From Craspedostauros australis (taxonomy: Eukaryota > Bacillariophyta > Bacillariophyceae > Mastogloiales > Achnanthaceae), in contig JAMXDE010000004.1 of assembly GCA_026770025.1 (NCBI GenBank), positions 1,798,001 to 1,862,000 on the forward strand: 64,000 nt of DNA. Direction: 5' to 3'. The notes below the pieces were generated by a model. That model saw only the letters and a list, made by a program, of their open reading frames with translations, did not search any database and had not been told where the DNA came from. The position numbers and the translations under genes are program-made. Below, one piece after another: positions 38,101 to 47,694 of the stretch (positions are counted from its first letter, which is position 1; every line of letters begins with the position of its first letter).

Positions 38101-38313
38101 GTCTTCGCTAAGAGTAAAGCTCCTCCTGCTGTTGTTCCTCCTGCTGCTGCTTCCCTGATTGTCTTGGTCGTTGTGACCGCAGTGATGGGCATCACTTGAA
38201 CTCATGTCTTCGGGAAGATCGTGGTACCTATGGCTCGCTTTCACTGGAACTCTTGTGTGCAGGACTCCAGGGACACCCAGCAAGTCCATTGAAACGTGTG
38301 TCGTTTGACTCAT
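35185..38313 (-). CDS. Single-pass membrane protein with extracellular leucine-rich repeats
   Basis: A 1042-residue protein starting at ATG 38313. The long N-terminal half is hydrophilic, rich in Ser, Asn and Arg, with VQSTVEST repeats (about 37795-37890), and is likely cytoplasmic. A basic RKRR precedes one membrane span (about residues 552-574, VAITICLLSTIGIVVAVILA). After it come a short Pro/Thr/Ser linker, a conserved region with WNQVEPQEYGIFCDPEG, plant-type LRRs of the form GxIPxELGxLxxLxxL (about residues 740-910) and a C-terminal Cys-rich domain (about 920-1035). This architecture is known from expanded diatom LRR families of unknown ligand. The ORF is uninterrupted. The stop is TGA, and there is no evidence for introns. 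Confidence 0.88.
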   Translation of the reverse strand: MSQTTHVSMDLLGVPGVLHTRVPVKASHRYHDLPEDMSSSDAHHCGHNDQDNQGSSSRRNNSRRSFTLSEDAGGGNHSRRNGVMGSESNGDSENSREHGNSSPPLPQRSFEDIDIDSDSDSNGGDSDVAIASVETPSVNTLDDTVESTVQSTVESTVQSTVESTLGSTQDTPQPNPAQVPSLLESTLQSTPTSTASASSAPSINILTLAEPGAQPATLDNRTPSVGFHVGNRTDAHIDPEPSQPPNRGRSHDRNHSVHSARSLSINGRRYSTTSLQSNFSQANSITRSQRRRRSSGMQSIDRKVRSSRTRPRKQVTQTDRFNQIQSHLQKEDASKTQRASHQQSTDDRKQRHEAKLDRPRRKQHNISSDDDASHGSNSPIRSTAKKRRQSHDSSSSESSYIQFGSTSGVRLGDLFSDQTTIADDLSGAYHASENTNRGSNGRVDSSPGLDLQLDATDPNQKAPIMATLAPCVDQVREGLRDEITQELRIQQQSARVPYDYTHLQTAIVVASDGTAVDMENTMLADGRSENLHENNDESDRNAAVAQRKRRQLQIVAITICLLSTIGIVVAVILATGAGTDASNGSAGSAVGNNETDDQVGFSNTSSPTIMPTLSPTSPTTEESGFPTEETAIDLLVSIIGPALMGPPSFTNTTVFMDKESDEYQTMLWMSTSDQRTAELMLRNGPSDAAHLLERYIVSKMHRAMNGFVWRNQPNFLTDMDICLWNQVEPQEYGIFCDPEGFVQSIMFIDNNMKGTIPLDFYQLSNLQNVCFNINFKITGTISSYIGNLRNLATFQAHSTSLSGSIPTEIGLLADLMQLYLPSTRLSGEIPSELGRLTALTQLDLLKNQISGTIPTELGDCTSMVILGMHDMPKLNGTLPSELGRMTRLVNGFFSDTGLSGTVPSSFAQMFNLFQFHIGGSRITGNLDPIFCSDSTVPADMWSDCRPDLVNGNPARVACSCCAGCCSDGQACEYRIPQHAECNRNCVACDTYGKGVYASTCESCPSFHDPDTKETVHQCSGSCQWNSTEGVCQTRTPGFYSGD

Positions 38314-39292
38314 TTGACCAGAGAGATGAATCGAGACTGTTTAATCGAATTAGTCTTGCCTCCACAATCTGTGTCGTTGCATTCGCTGAAAATGACCAGT
38401 AAATGTCGTGTCGTTAAGTATTGTATTTAACGAGATCGTCTATTGGTGTCAAATGACCGCCATTGTGACTGTAGTTGTTTAAGTCACGAATCAATCTGAT
38501 GCACAACTGAAAGTGCATTTAATGCACTGCAAATGCATTTTTTGGTGGAAGCACACAGGTCGCGGGACTCGCTTGAGCTGTTTGTGTGTGGGTTGGCGAT
38601 TGGTGTGCAGGCCCCAAGAACAGGATTGTTCGCCACAAGATGACGCGAAGTTCAAGAGCCGCGCTCGTTGCCGACACGAGCGCTTGAACTGCCGAATCAA
38701 GAACTTGAAGACCATGAGCGACACTTTTAGCATGGTGCCTTATGCCGGCGGACGATTGATGTTCATACGATTGCTAATGATAATGAATGTTGTTGTTGAT
38801 GATGTAAGATCAAAATTATGATTACCTGAGCTATCTCTCTCCCTTCTGCAGTCTGCACCTCTTGTCAATCGTATTCATGCATTTCGAGATCATGTTGTTT
38901 GTGCCTTATCCCAAACCTGCGCCACTCTCTGTTAGACTTCTCGTTTTGGATGGAGGTCAGGGTTTGGATGGCGATATTCCTTTTCATATGCATATATTTG
39001 TACGATTGAATCTTGACCAATCATTCCTCCAACTGGAGCTTTGACTAATCAGACTTCCAGTTGGAACCTTGACTCATCCGACTTCAGTTTGAGTCTTGAT
39101 CAAGTTGATTTCAATTTTGATTCACGACTCGTCAGTCTTGATTGACTGTTAACACGACTCGTAGGTGTGACTGGCAATGTGATTGCTTGGGTGACTTCTT
39201 GATGACTAGTATCTATTGTGCACAAGTCTAGGTCTTGTGTCACCAATAGTCTATCTAGCCTGCCGTCTAGGGCACTCGCTTCCTGATGGTCA
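38314..39292. other. Spacer between LRR gene and gypsy remnant, possible short LTR
   Basis: No coding region is supported. A segment at about 38930-39154 begins TGTTAGAC and ends TGTTAACA on the plus strand, so it has TG...CA ends in both readings. It lies shortly downstream of the gypsy pol stop in element sense, so it may be a short 3' LTR. No second copy is in the window to confirm this. The segment before it contains diverged direct repeats of the type TTGACTCATCCGACTTCAG. Confidence 0.35.
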
Positions 39293-41345
39293 CTACTCGA
39301 AGAATGGGATGATCTGACGCAAGTTGATGCGTTCAGTTACTATCCCTTTCTGTACTAGGAGTGTGCCATTCGTAAATACGTCCTTGACGGTGTATGGTCC
39401 TTCCCGTGGCTGTGCCATCTTTGGAAGGATGCCTGGCTTAGTTACTAAGACTTTGTCCCCAATTTTGTATTGGTGTGCAATCCTTTGAGAGAGTTTTCTC
39501 TTTGATTGGATCGATTGATTGCATGCTGTTTACATTGTGCGATGTGAGCCCAGTCGACTTTGAATCGGGCTGGTAGGAGCATGTCTTGTCCATGTTGGCA
39601 AGTTCCGCTCACGGTAACCTACGATCGTGGAAGATGGTGTTGGTTGATAGTCGTTCGTTTGCTATTTCATTAGTTGGTTACTCCGATCCTCTCGGTGTAC
39701 ACCAGTTGTCTTGCCCGATGCTCTCGGCGCTTCAATCTGTTTCGTAGATTCAGTCTCCGACTATGAGTCGGTGCGCGAGATGCTCTCTCGCTCCTCTCTG
39801 TATTCTCTCTTTCTCTCTCTCTCTACATCGTGTGTTCGTGCTACACGATACTCCGTGTTCGATACGTACTCCGCATTCGACACTCCGTTCATTCAGTACT
39901 GGTTCCTACTCCATGAGTACTTACCATTTGAAGTTCATCTTCAGTATCCATGATCTTCATGGGTCATCGGATCTTCGCCTCCTGCTCTGACTTGGAGACA
40001 GATGTTGACGTGGTGACACAATGACATCCTGTCGACGTCAGTAGGCGTCCTTCTGCTCTCCAGATGTCACGTTCCATTGGTGATGCAGTAGTCTGTCAGA
40101 TGATATCGCCATCTGAGGTTTAGTTGGGAAGTACCTCGAGATTCTCTTGGTACCATTGATGCATGGACGGACGATCTTCTGATTCTCTCAGAAATCGTAA
40201 TTTGCAAATTTCCTCCAGAAATCTTGCCCCTTTTTGTGTGTTCCATTTCCCCTGTAATTCTGACGAATCACAGCATACTATCAACATGAATGTAGTTATA
40301 CCGTCCAAGTGCGTATGAGAGAATAGCGGGTGAACGATGCACATATACATGTACACCTCGACATATACTCACATGTACATCTCGACATGTCCAAACACCA
40401 ATTGTCCAAGGGTTGCTTGGAGTGTGGTGTGGTACGTGGTCCTTACTGCATAGGCAACTGCCGTCAGGAAGGGCTCCCAAGGTTCTTCACCTTCATATTC
40501 CATCGCATCTAGTTTGAACGTGCAGAACGCATCGTCCAATACCTGATGGATTCGCTCTACGATGGCATTCCCTTGTAGGTTGTAGCTACTAGTGGTTTTC
40601 CTCTTGATGTTGAAGATATTGCACATCGTAGAGAGCAGGAGTTCGTGGGTGATATGCGAGCCATTGGCTATCAAAGGCCTTTTAGGTTTCATCATTGTTT
40701 GGTTTGCCAATTGTGGCAATTCCAAACCGTCCAGTTGCTGGATCAATCACTGTTATTGCTCTCATCTCACACTTCTTTTTTGATGGAGTGGTGATCGTGT
40801 ATGGCCCAATGAGGTCGACGTTGACCCTTTTTCATGGGTTTACTTCAGCTTGTTTCGCTGGTAAGTGACCATACTTCTTTTGGTTCTTCTTAGAGAGTTG
40901 GCATTGTTTACAGGATATGCAGCGGTCAGCGATGTCTGCTGTTAATCCTGGCCAGTAGAACAATTGTCTAATGGTTGCCTCCATCCGGGTTCGCCCGGGG
41001 TGTACAAGGTAATGGTGGTACCAATCGGTTATTTTGGCGCGCACTTCTGTTGGCGCAAATATCTTGTCCTTGTAGTGTACAAGTTGGACTCCTTCGACCT
41101 CTTTTAGTCTGGTATTTTTCATCCGGACTCATCTTAATTGTTCGTTGCAACGATTTGTCCTTTTCTGGTGTTTCTCAACCAGTGCTGGTTTCATCGGGAA
41201 TTCCTCATTTTCGGTTTCCCGTGTTGACATGTACGAAAGTGGGACACTCTCGTCTTCATTTGTGTTGGATACATCGTCGTCATGATGTTCCATTGTTGGG
41301 AGTCTTGATTGTTGGAAATCCGGGGTTTCTGTTAGTACTGTAGTC
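39293..41345 (-). pseudogene. Ty3/gypsy integrase remnant, split by a copia LTR
   Basis: Read on the minus strand: an acidic linker (from about 41345), an H-H-C-C zinc domain (YHHYLVHPG...CISCKQC, about 41030-40890), the start of the integrase core (VNVDLIGPYTI, about 40820), a gap where part of the core is deleted, GNAIVERIHQVL (about 40560), then the solo LTR at 39593-40387. After it come GQDMLLPARF and a C-terminal GPY/F-like domain (REGPYTVKDV) ending in TAG at 39293-39295. The RT portion is absent. There are shifts near 41110, 40690 and 39470. A TGA at 40832-40834 sits just before KRVNVDLIGPY, where gypsy integrases normally have Trp after Pro. Confidence 0.88.
39593..40387 (-). mobile_element. 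Solo copia LTR with 6-bp target duplication
   Basis: A 795-bp LTR flanked by TGTCCA at 39587-39592 and again at 40388-40393. Removing the LTR and one duplicate rejoins the gypsy integrase frame as VFGQDM. It is close to the LTR at 20936, so it arose by LTR-LTR recombination of an insertion younger than the gypsy element. Confidence 0.95.
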
Positions 41346-42506
41346 TATTCCGCTGTTAGAAACTGTACTGTTTTAGAACTGTGAGCGCAATCTCACTTTC
41401 TCTTCCAATTTCATTTTTCATGGTAGGAGTTAGGATTCGAGTGTAGTTGACACGAATCGGTGGAGGATGCCTCATGAATCTGCCGGCTTCGAGATAGCCG
41501 CGTGATGCAGTTCAAGAGAGGTGTACTGATTGAAGAGTTGTTACTGTAACGATGAGTAGAAGAGCGCTTTGTAGCTAATCCTTGTCTGTTTATTCTGTGA
41601 TAGCTTGTAGTGTTAGTAGGGTGAAGAAATGATGCCACACAACTTGGCAAGACCCTGCACTGATGTACTTGGTTCAGTGCTTGAGGGTAGATGATCATAA
41701 CAGTGCCTTGCTCTCCATACATGTAGATACACTGCAGTGTAGATCATGATGCATGTTGGTGACAGTCATGAAGCAGTGGTTGTGGCTGGAGCTGACCCTC
41801 GGATTCCATTGCTCAGGTTGAAGCAAGTTGGATACACATGTTGAGACTACGGCAATAATGCAGTAGCCGTCAGCATGGAGGGAATCGAGGTGTGTTGTAG
41901 TAAAAGGATGTGAGGAGCATATAGTTCCCAAGGTGAGGTGTGAGTCAGGTCGGTCATGCTTGAGTCATGATGGATTCGTGAATGAGGAGGGGAAGGAGGA
42001 GAAAAGATTTGGTGGTCAATCAAGTCGGAAGATTTCGCGCCAAAACAAGAATTTCTCCCATCGGGTTGATACCGTGTCCGGTAATAGTCTGTCCCTCATT
42101 GAATCTCAACTAGGTACATGTAATACGTATTCAACTTACTATTATGTAGTACTCATGGCGCGCGGGCATTTGTGTTGTGTGGGTTGTGCTGCGTGCGGTG
42201 AGCGAATGCTGGGAATGGTTTTCTGATGGAATGCATGTCAACGCGGAAGGAAGCATGCAGCTGTGCGCACAAGGGATTCAGTGCATCGGCTTCTCTACTT
42301 GGTGTCGCTCTGTATGCTGTGGCGGAGTGTCTCGTGCGTGGAGAGAGGAATGAATGAATGGATGCATGCATTGAAGGATGGATCGGCGAATTGGATCGGC
42401 GAAAGTAACGACGAATGGGTGGGTTGATGTGTTGCGAAATGTGAGGGGTTGCAGGAAAGAAGGTATGGAATGTGGAAATATGCAGAGACGAAAGAATGGG
42501 TGAGTA
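41346..42506. other. Spacer, no gene recognised
   Basis: Contains short frames only (such as 41411-41722 minus, 41695-41931 minus and 41933-42226 plus) with no known domain. Because the gypsy pol should continue upstream toward higher coordinates, part of this may be unrelated DNA joined at a truncation point near 41345. Confidence 0.4.
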
Positions 42507-42550
42507 TCATTTTCCCGCGTCGTCGTTGCCGTTGCGGCTGTTGCTGTTCT

Positions 42551-42583
<33 letters not shown>

Positions 42584-42799
42584 TGTTGTTGTTGTTGTGG
42601 TTGGTGTCGGTGTCGTGCCTCTGGTGGTGTCGAGCTTCGGACATGGCGTTGACAAGAGACCTGACATCGGACGAGAGTTGCATTTGCGACTCGCGCAACT
42701 GCGAGGTCTCGCGCTGCATCCGGTTCCTATCCTCCTCCAGATGGCGGTTCATGTTGAGCATCATTTGTTGCTGATTCAACACGAGCTGGAGGAGATCGC

Positions 42800-42866
<67 letters not shown>

Positions 42867-42901
42867 GCTGATGCTGATGCTGATGCTGCTGTTGCTGCTG
42901 C

Positions 42902-42962
<61 letters not shown>

Positions 42963-43280
42963 TGGTGGCAATGGTTCCGCCGGAGGCTGATGGATGACAG
43001 ATGGCGAAGCGCGAGGCTTCCCAGAGTCGGTCATCGCATCGACATTGTTGCCGTTGCTTGCGTCGAAGGCAGCACCAACTTTGGCTTGAGGCTGCGCCAC
43101 CGTGAACCTAAAAGTGCAGCATTCGAAACCAGGTGGGAGTTTCTCATCCTTGCCCAACACTGATGGTGGGAAGACGAAGGTCGCCAGTGCGCCGGTCGTT
43201 CCACTCGGCGTGACCTTGCTGTCGCTGCTGGTCTCCAACGGGGCGATAGATGGAGCTGCGGGAGGAGGGGAGCCGTCCAT
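42507..43280 (-). CDS. Asn/Ser-rich low-complexity protein, uncertain gene
   Basis: A 257-codon frame from ATG 43280 to TGA. The first 100 residues are of ordinary composition (PPGFECCTFRFTVAQPQ). Next come an (Asn-Ser)n run and a poly-Asn run encoded by CTGTTG and TTG microsatellites (about 42800-42960), then a plausible coiled-coil (LLQLVLNQQQMMLNMNRHLEEDRNRMQRE, positions 42660-42800) and a second Asn/Asp run. The helical segment with regular Glu/Arg/Leu spacing argues for a real protein, perhaps a nuclear or scaffold protein. No known domain is seen. Microsatellite slippage makes the length unstable. Confidence 0.5.
42802..42960. repeat. TTG and CTGTTG microsatellites
   Basis: A run of TTG triplets (about 42802-42866) passes into CTGATG and then CTGTTG hexamers. 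On the minus strand these encode poly-Asn and Asn-Ser repeats in the ORF above. Confidence 0.9.
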
Positions 43281-43644
43281 GACGAATAGAGGGAAGCAGA
43301 CTATACGTCAGAAACGACACAGGTGGTGGTATGTGGTGGGAATGTTGATGTTTCGTGCAAGGTATTGGTCGAAGTGGAGCATCGAGGTGTAGTCATGAGG
43401 TGGATTGTGACGGATGATTGTCTTGGAATGAGAGAATCGAGATGAGAGAATCGAGCGATGGCGATGTGATGGCGATGTGATGGATGATGTTTTTCTCTTT
43501 GTTGTTCCAAAACGAACGCAAAAGTCTACGATGGCGGCCAATGTAGACAGATGTGAAGGACAAGAAGGACTAAACTAGAACGAAATGACACAACATGATT
43601 GGCCAAAGTTTATTATCCATGTGGAAGTGACACTTTTGCCAGGA

Positions 43645-43707
43645 CTCTCTGAGTGGAATTAATTTCCATTTCTTGTGCAGAAATGGAAATCCATTCCACT
43701 CAGAGAG
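43645..43707. repeat. 28-bp near-perfect hairpin with 7-nt loop
   Basis: The arm starting CTCTCTGAGTGGAAT (43645-43672) pairs with 43680-43707 at 26 of 28 positions around the loop TTGTGCA. The inner part of the stem recurs once just downstream (GCTGAGTGGAAT near 43772), suggesting it belongs to the dispersed repeat there. Confidence 0.85.
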
Positions 43708-43720
43708 GGGGTGATTTCTC

Positions 43721-43797
43721 GCCACCCCTGGAAAAATGTCTCTATCAGGTTATGACTCCCTCGTGGGAAAGGCTGAGTGGAATACGAAACCTCTCTA
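43721..43797 (+). repeat. Dispersed repeat, copy 2
   Basis: Aligns with 22198-22290 in the same orientation with an internal length difference, starting at GCCACCCCT. It lies between the hairpin at 43645 and the 145-bp repeat at 43795, so the three may form one composite element. Confidence 0.55.
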
Positions 43798-43939
43798 TTG
43801 GGGAGCAATGCGAAGCGCAGATCTTACATAGCAAGCAAGACCTTCGTGCTCCGCAACGAATGAACAATCATTCACAGAAGGCTTCGCATTTCTGCCATGA
43901 CGATCACGTTGGATGTTCCGCTTGTTCGAAGATACCATC
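43795..43939 (+). repeat. Dispersed 145-bp repeat, copy 2
   Basis: Counterpart of 31339-31483. The similarity starts and stops sharply at both ends, without target duplications that I can see. Confidence 0.85.
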
Positions 43940-44320
43940 TGCATCGTATTGGAACAACACGCGGTAAATGTATCAATTATAACGACTGGCTGTCATCCGT
44001 TGTGCACGTTCGATTTCTTCGACCATGTGGATCGTTCTCCAATTTCTCCTTGTTCTGGGACAACCGGCAAAAAGCAACGGAAACAAAAATCGACTAGTAC
44101 GACTAATTCGACACCCAAGAACGATTTTGTCACCCCCGACACGAGAAAGCCACATGCGACGTTTTGACATCGATGAAGAACAAGTCTTCCTTCGAAGAAC
44201 TTATGGAGGCATCCTGTTGGTCCTATTTCGGATAAACACAGCGAGGCAACGATGCAGCTCGCCGGCTTGATCGAGTCCCGTCAGTTAAGAAACCATGTAG
44301 TTCGACATTCTAAATAATTC

Positions 44321-44520
44321 GAATGACGGCTATTTAATTCTAATGACGGCTATTTGAATCGAGTGACGGCTATTTAAATCTAATGACGGCTATTTAAGTC
44401 GAGTCGCGGCTATTTGAATCGAATGACGGCTATTTAAATCAAATAACGGCTATTTAAGTCGAGTCGCGGCTATTTGAATCGAATGACGGCTATTTGAGTC
44501 GAATGACGGCTATTTAATTC
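44321..44520 (+). repeat. 20-bp satellite array A, ten units
   Basis: Exactly ten 20-bp units of consensus GAATGACGGCTATTTRARTC. Variation is concentrated at the first two bases, the ATGAC/GTCGC step and the TTTRA step. Confidence 0.95.
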
Positions 44521-44984
44521 GCATTGTTTTCTACTCGTGATCCAAGTTGACAAGTTGGGAAATCGATCAAACCAGGTAAGTGCGCCTGGTCTCCCAACGA
44601 AACCACAAATTGATGGCTCTTCGCTGCTCTGCCCTGCTCTCAAAGAATCACAACAGAGACGGGTGTGCGTTTGGAGTGTTGTCGTCACCGTTCAAATTTC
44701 ATTGCTATCGTATAAATGTGAAGCCTTGCCAAGTCGAAAAATTGACTGTTAGGGAAGCCAATGCAAGATGGACTCGACACCTTCATCGCAGCGTTGAACT
44801 TCGCATGAGTGTTGATGAGCGTTGACCGATTGCCAAGGTTGAGCTTCCTGTGTTGCTTGGTGTGGGTGAGCGGTGGTTGATGGCCGGCTGTTGCGTTTTG
44901 TGGGGTGTGAGGGAGTGGTCTAATTACTATAATAGTGGTAGAGACGTATCCCGTGAAGGCAACAGATGACTAACTAAATAAGTC
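44521..44984. other. Unique spacer between the two 20-bp arrays
   Basis: About 460 bp of non-repetitive DNA. It has two overlapping short plus frames (44537-44752 and 44580-44825) without known domains. It is bounded on both sides by ten-unit arrays of the same satellite. Confidence 0.5.
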
Positions 44985-45184
44985 GAATGACGGCTATTAA
45001 AATCTAATGGCGGCTATTTGAGTCGAATGACGGCTATTTAAATCTAATGACGGCTATTTGAGTCGAGTGACGGCTATTTAAATCTAATGACGGCTATTTG
45101 AGTCGAATGACGGCTATTTAAATCTAATGACGGCTATTTGAGTCGAATGACGGCTATTTGAGTCGAACGACGGCTATTAAAATC
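44985..45184 (+). repeat. 20-bp satellite array B, ten units
   Basis: Exactly ten units of the same 20-mer in the same orientation as array A. The first and last units share the variant ending ATTAAAATC. Inner units alternate between TTTAAATC and TTTGAGTC forms, suggesting a 40-bp higher-order unit. Confidence 0.95.
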
Positions 45185-45852
45185 ATGGGTTTGGTTGTTG
45201 CACGACTTCTCGGGATTAAATCACGAGGCTGTGCTTCAGGGTCATTTTCGGAGTTTCTCCATGATTCTCCCAACAATGAAACTCGAAGCTATGACCCTCG
45301 AAGAGTTCCTGAGAACGAAAATATGAGTCGAGAGCATTCTTTTCGCGGGAACATTTGTCATCGCCAAAACAACAAGTTTTAATTGGCTGGGCCAGTCATC
45401 TCCAATATCGACTAATTCGACCCTTTTTGCCGGGTGTCCCTGGTGCGACACAAAGCGACGCAGCGAGAGTGACACCAACGATGACACCTTCCGACACCCA
45501 CCAACGAGCGCGCAAACACCCCAACAGTTGCAGTAACAACACCAGGAACGCAGCCTTGACTTCGCAAACTCCATCATCGGGGAACGCATCGACGACACCG
45601 TCCTCTGCTTCTTCTTCTCTTACAGCAACTCCACACCAACGATCCTGTCATCAAGGCGAATCAAGCCCATTCCATCCGAACGATTGGCAGCAGCAGCCGC
45701 AGCATCCTCTCTGCAGAGTATCCAACATTCGCCTCCGTCTGGACTGCTCCACGCGCTTGACACTCTGCAATACATATTATTACAATACCACCCAGGGCAA
45801 CACAGACATACAACCGGACTTGCTCAACATCCATCCAATTCAATCCTAAACC
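45185..45852. other. Upstream region and 5' leader of the AMPK beta gene
   Basis: Probably promoter and 5' UTR. A plus frame at 45355-45849 ends just before the AMPK ATG but has only low-complexity Ser/Thr/Pro composition. No clear TATA-like or initiator element could be fixed. Confidence 0.4.
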
Positions 45853-46872
45853 ATGGGAAATCAGCCATCAGTGAACGGCGGGAACGAGGCGGATGCGCAC
45901 GGACGCGGCTCGCAGCAGCACCAGCAGCCGCCGCATGCTTCCGATGGGCGCAATTACGGCGCGGGGTACAATCAGCAACCGCCGCCGCAGTATTCGGGAG
46001 GCCTGCCGTTCGGCAACACGTACCCGGGGACCGGAGGCGCTGGCGGCGGTGCGTCTGCTTCGGGCGGTGAGAGCAACATCCAACGGTCGAACAGCGACGC
46101 CTCCATGACGCTGCTCGATGGCGACAAGACGGCTGCCGCAGTTGCCGGCGCCACGCCCAACATCCAGGACTTCCTCGACGACAACACGGTGCCCACCGTC
46201 TTTCGCTGGGAGCATGGCGGACGTCAGGTCTACATCACCGGCACCTTCAACGGCTGGTCGCGACAGATCCCCATGCACCGCTCCGGCAACGACTTCACCT
46301 ACATCCACAACCTCAAGCGCGGCAAGCACGCCTTCAAGTTCATCGTCGACGACGAATGGAGGTACGCGCCGGACCAACCCACCGTGGCCGACGTCGAAGG
46401 TCGCATCAACAACTTCATCGACGTCACGGACTTCCAGGCCTACACGGGAGACAAGGAATTCGAAAAGGAGAAGGCGGCCGCCGAGTACGGCGTCAGCTCG
46501 GCCGAAGGCGTCGGCGGCGAGGAAAGCAAGATCAGCAAATCCATACCCGAAGAGGAGGATGAGGACGACGGATCGCCCAAGAAGAACAAGCCCGACAAGG
46601 ACGGCGAGATCTTCGCGCAATCGATGCCCGATTTCGATGAGTACACGAAGGAACCGCCGCCGCTGCCACCGCATCTGCGCCAGATCATCCTCAACAAACC
46701 GCCCCAGTTACAGGACACGGCAGCGTTGGTCGTGCCGCAGCATGTCGCGTTGAATCATCTCTACTGCACGGCGATACGCGACAACATGATGGTGCTGGGC
46801 ATCACGCAACGGTACAAGACCAAGTTCGTCACCACCGTGTACTATTCACCATGCAATGACAAGAAGGCATAG
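45853..46872 (+). CDS. AMP-activated/SNF1 protein kinase beta subunit
   Basis: A 339-residue scaffold subunit of the AMPK/SNF1 heterotrimer, which links the catalytic alpha and regulatory gamma subunits and senses glycogen. Residues 1-6 (MGNQPS) fit N-myristoylation. Residues 7-100 are Gly/Gln/Asn-rich and disordered. The CBM48 glycogen-binding domain spans about 113-192, with the expected aromatic sites FRWEHGG, GTFNGW and DDEWRY and the closing NNFIDV. An acidic linker follows. The C-terminal AMPKBI domain (about 266-336) shows PPLPPHL, HVALNHLYC and ITQRYKTKFVTTVYYSP. Length is near that of animal beta subunits. ATG 45853 has a favourable context (AACCATGG) and the ORF ends in TAG with no intron. 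Confidence 0.96.
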   Translation: MGNQPSVNGGNEADAHGRGSQQHQQPPHASDGRNYGAGYNQQPPPQYSGGLPFGNTYPGTGGAGGGASASGGESNIQRSNSDASMTLLDGDKTAAAVAGATPNIQDFLDDNTVPTVFRWEHGGRQVYITGTFNGWSRQIPMHRSGNDFTYIHNLKRGKHAFKFIVDDEWRYAPDQPTVADVEGRINNFIDVTDFQAYTGDKEFEKEKAAAEYGVSSAEGVGGEESKISKSIPEEEDEDDGSPKKNKPDKDGEIFAQSMPDFDEYTKEPPPLPPHLRQIILNKPPQLQDTAALVVPQHVALNHLYCTAIRDNMMVLGITQRYKTKFVTTVYYSPCNDKKA

Positions 46873-47694
46873 CGTGGATAGCATATGCGAGCGGGCTTCA
46901 TATGAATACATAAATGATTGGATGATTGGTTTGGGTTCGAACGAAGAGTGACAGTCAGAAAGGAAGGGAACGGGAGATGGTGTTGGGGAACGGCGACCTG
47001 CAATCGTCTATTCAAGGAGGAGCCTTGATTGGCTTGCGTGGAAGTACCAGTTTCCATCCCTTCATGCTGACCATATCCATTTTGAAATAACTTTCGCATG
47101 CTCTCCATCAACGACCATGTTGAGGAACGAAGGCAGGCACATGCGCGAGGTGCCAGCAATGATGTCCATTGTGTGCCCAGGCGCATTGGCGATCAACATT
47201 TCTCCTCAGCGTACCCGTACTCCACGCACACACACACGGTATCAATCAAACTCTCCATTCTGATATGTGCTGCGCGATACCACACTTGCCGGCCAATAGA
47301 TAGTACTACGAATTGTGAGCTGGCTTCTCGAGTACATGCTCGTGTATATATTCCTTCTTGGTTTGGAGAAGTTTGCTGTGTGACCTCGGACTGTTGTGTC
47401 TCAAACCGAAAAGAGTTGAAAATGGAAGCAACGGGAAGCTCCGTGATTTTTCTCATGTCTCTAACAATTTCTGCCACACGACTTCGAAATGTTCCATCGC
47501 CGACAGCGAATTTGACTCATACGACTAAATACCACGTGCGAACAACAGGTTCCAGAAATAATGGCCTCCGCCCCAGCCACCATACGCTGAAGTTCACATC
47601 ACCACAGGGTGCTCTGCTTTGCCAGCACAAAATAGGAAATAGCGGCAGGGCACGAACCAGAGCATGCTAGTATGTGTGGCTGTGTAAGTGGTGA
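46873..47694. other. Intergenic region between convergent genes
   Basis: Holds the 3' flanks of the AMPK beta gene and the minus-strand Cys-rich gene. A 190-codon plus frame at 47098-47670 and shorter minus frames have no recognisable domain. Confidence 0.45.

Noticed and set aside
41129-41131. Further TGA in the gypsy remnant counted as Trp-site evidence
   Set aside because: It falls in a stretch that is out of frame relative to the conserved linker, so it says nothing about coding.
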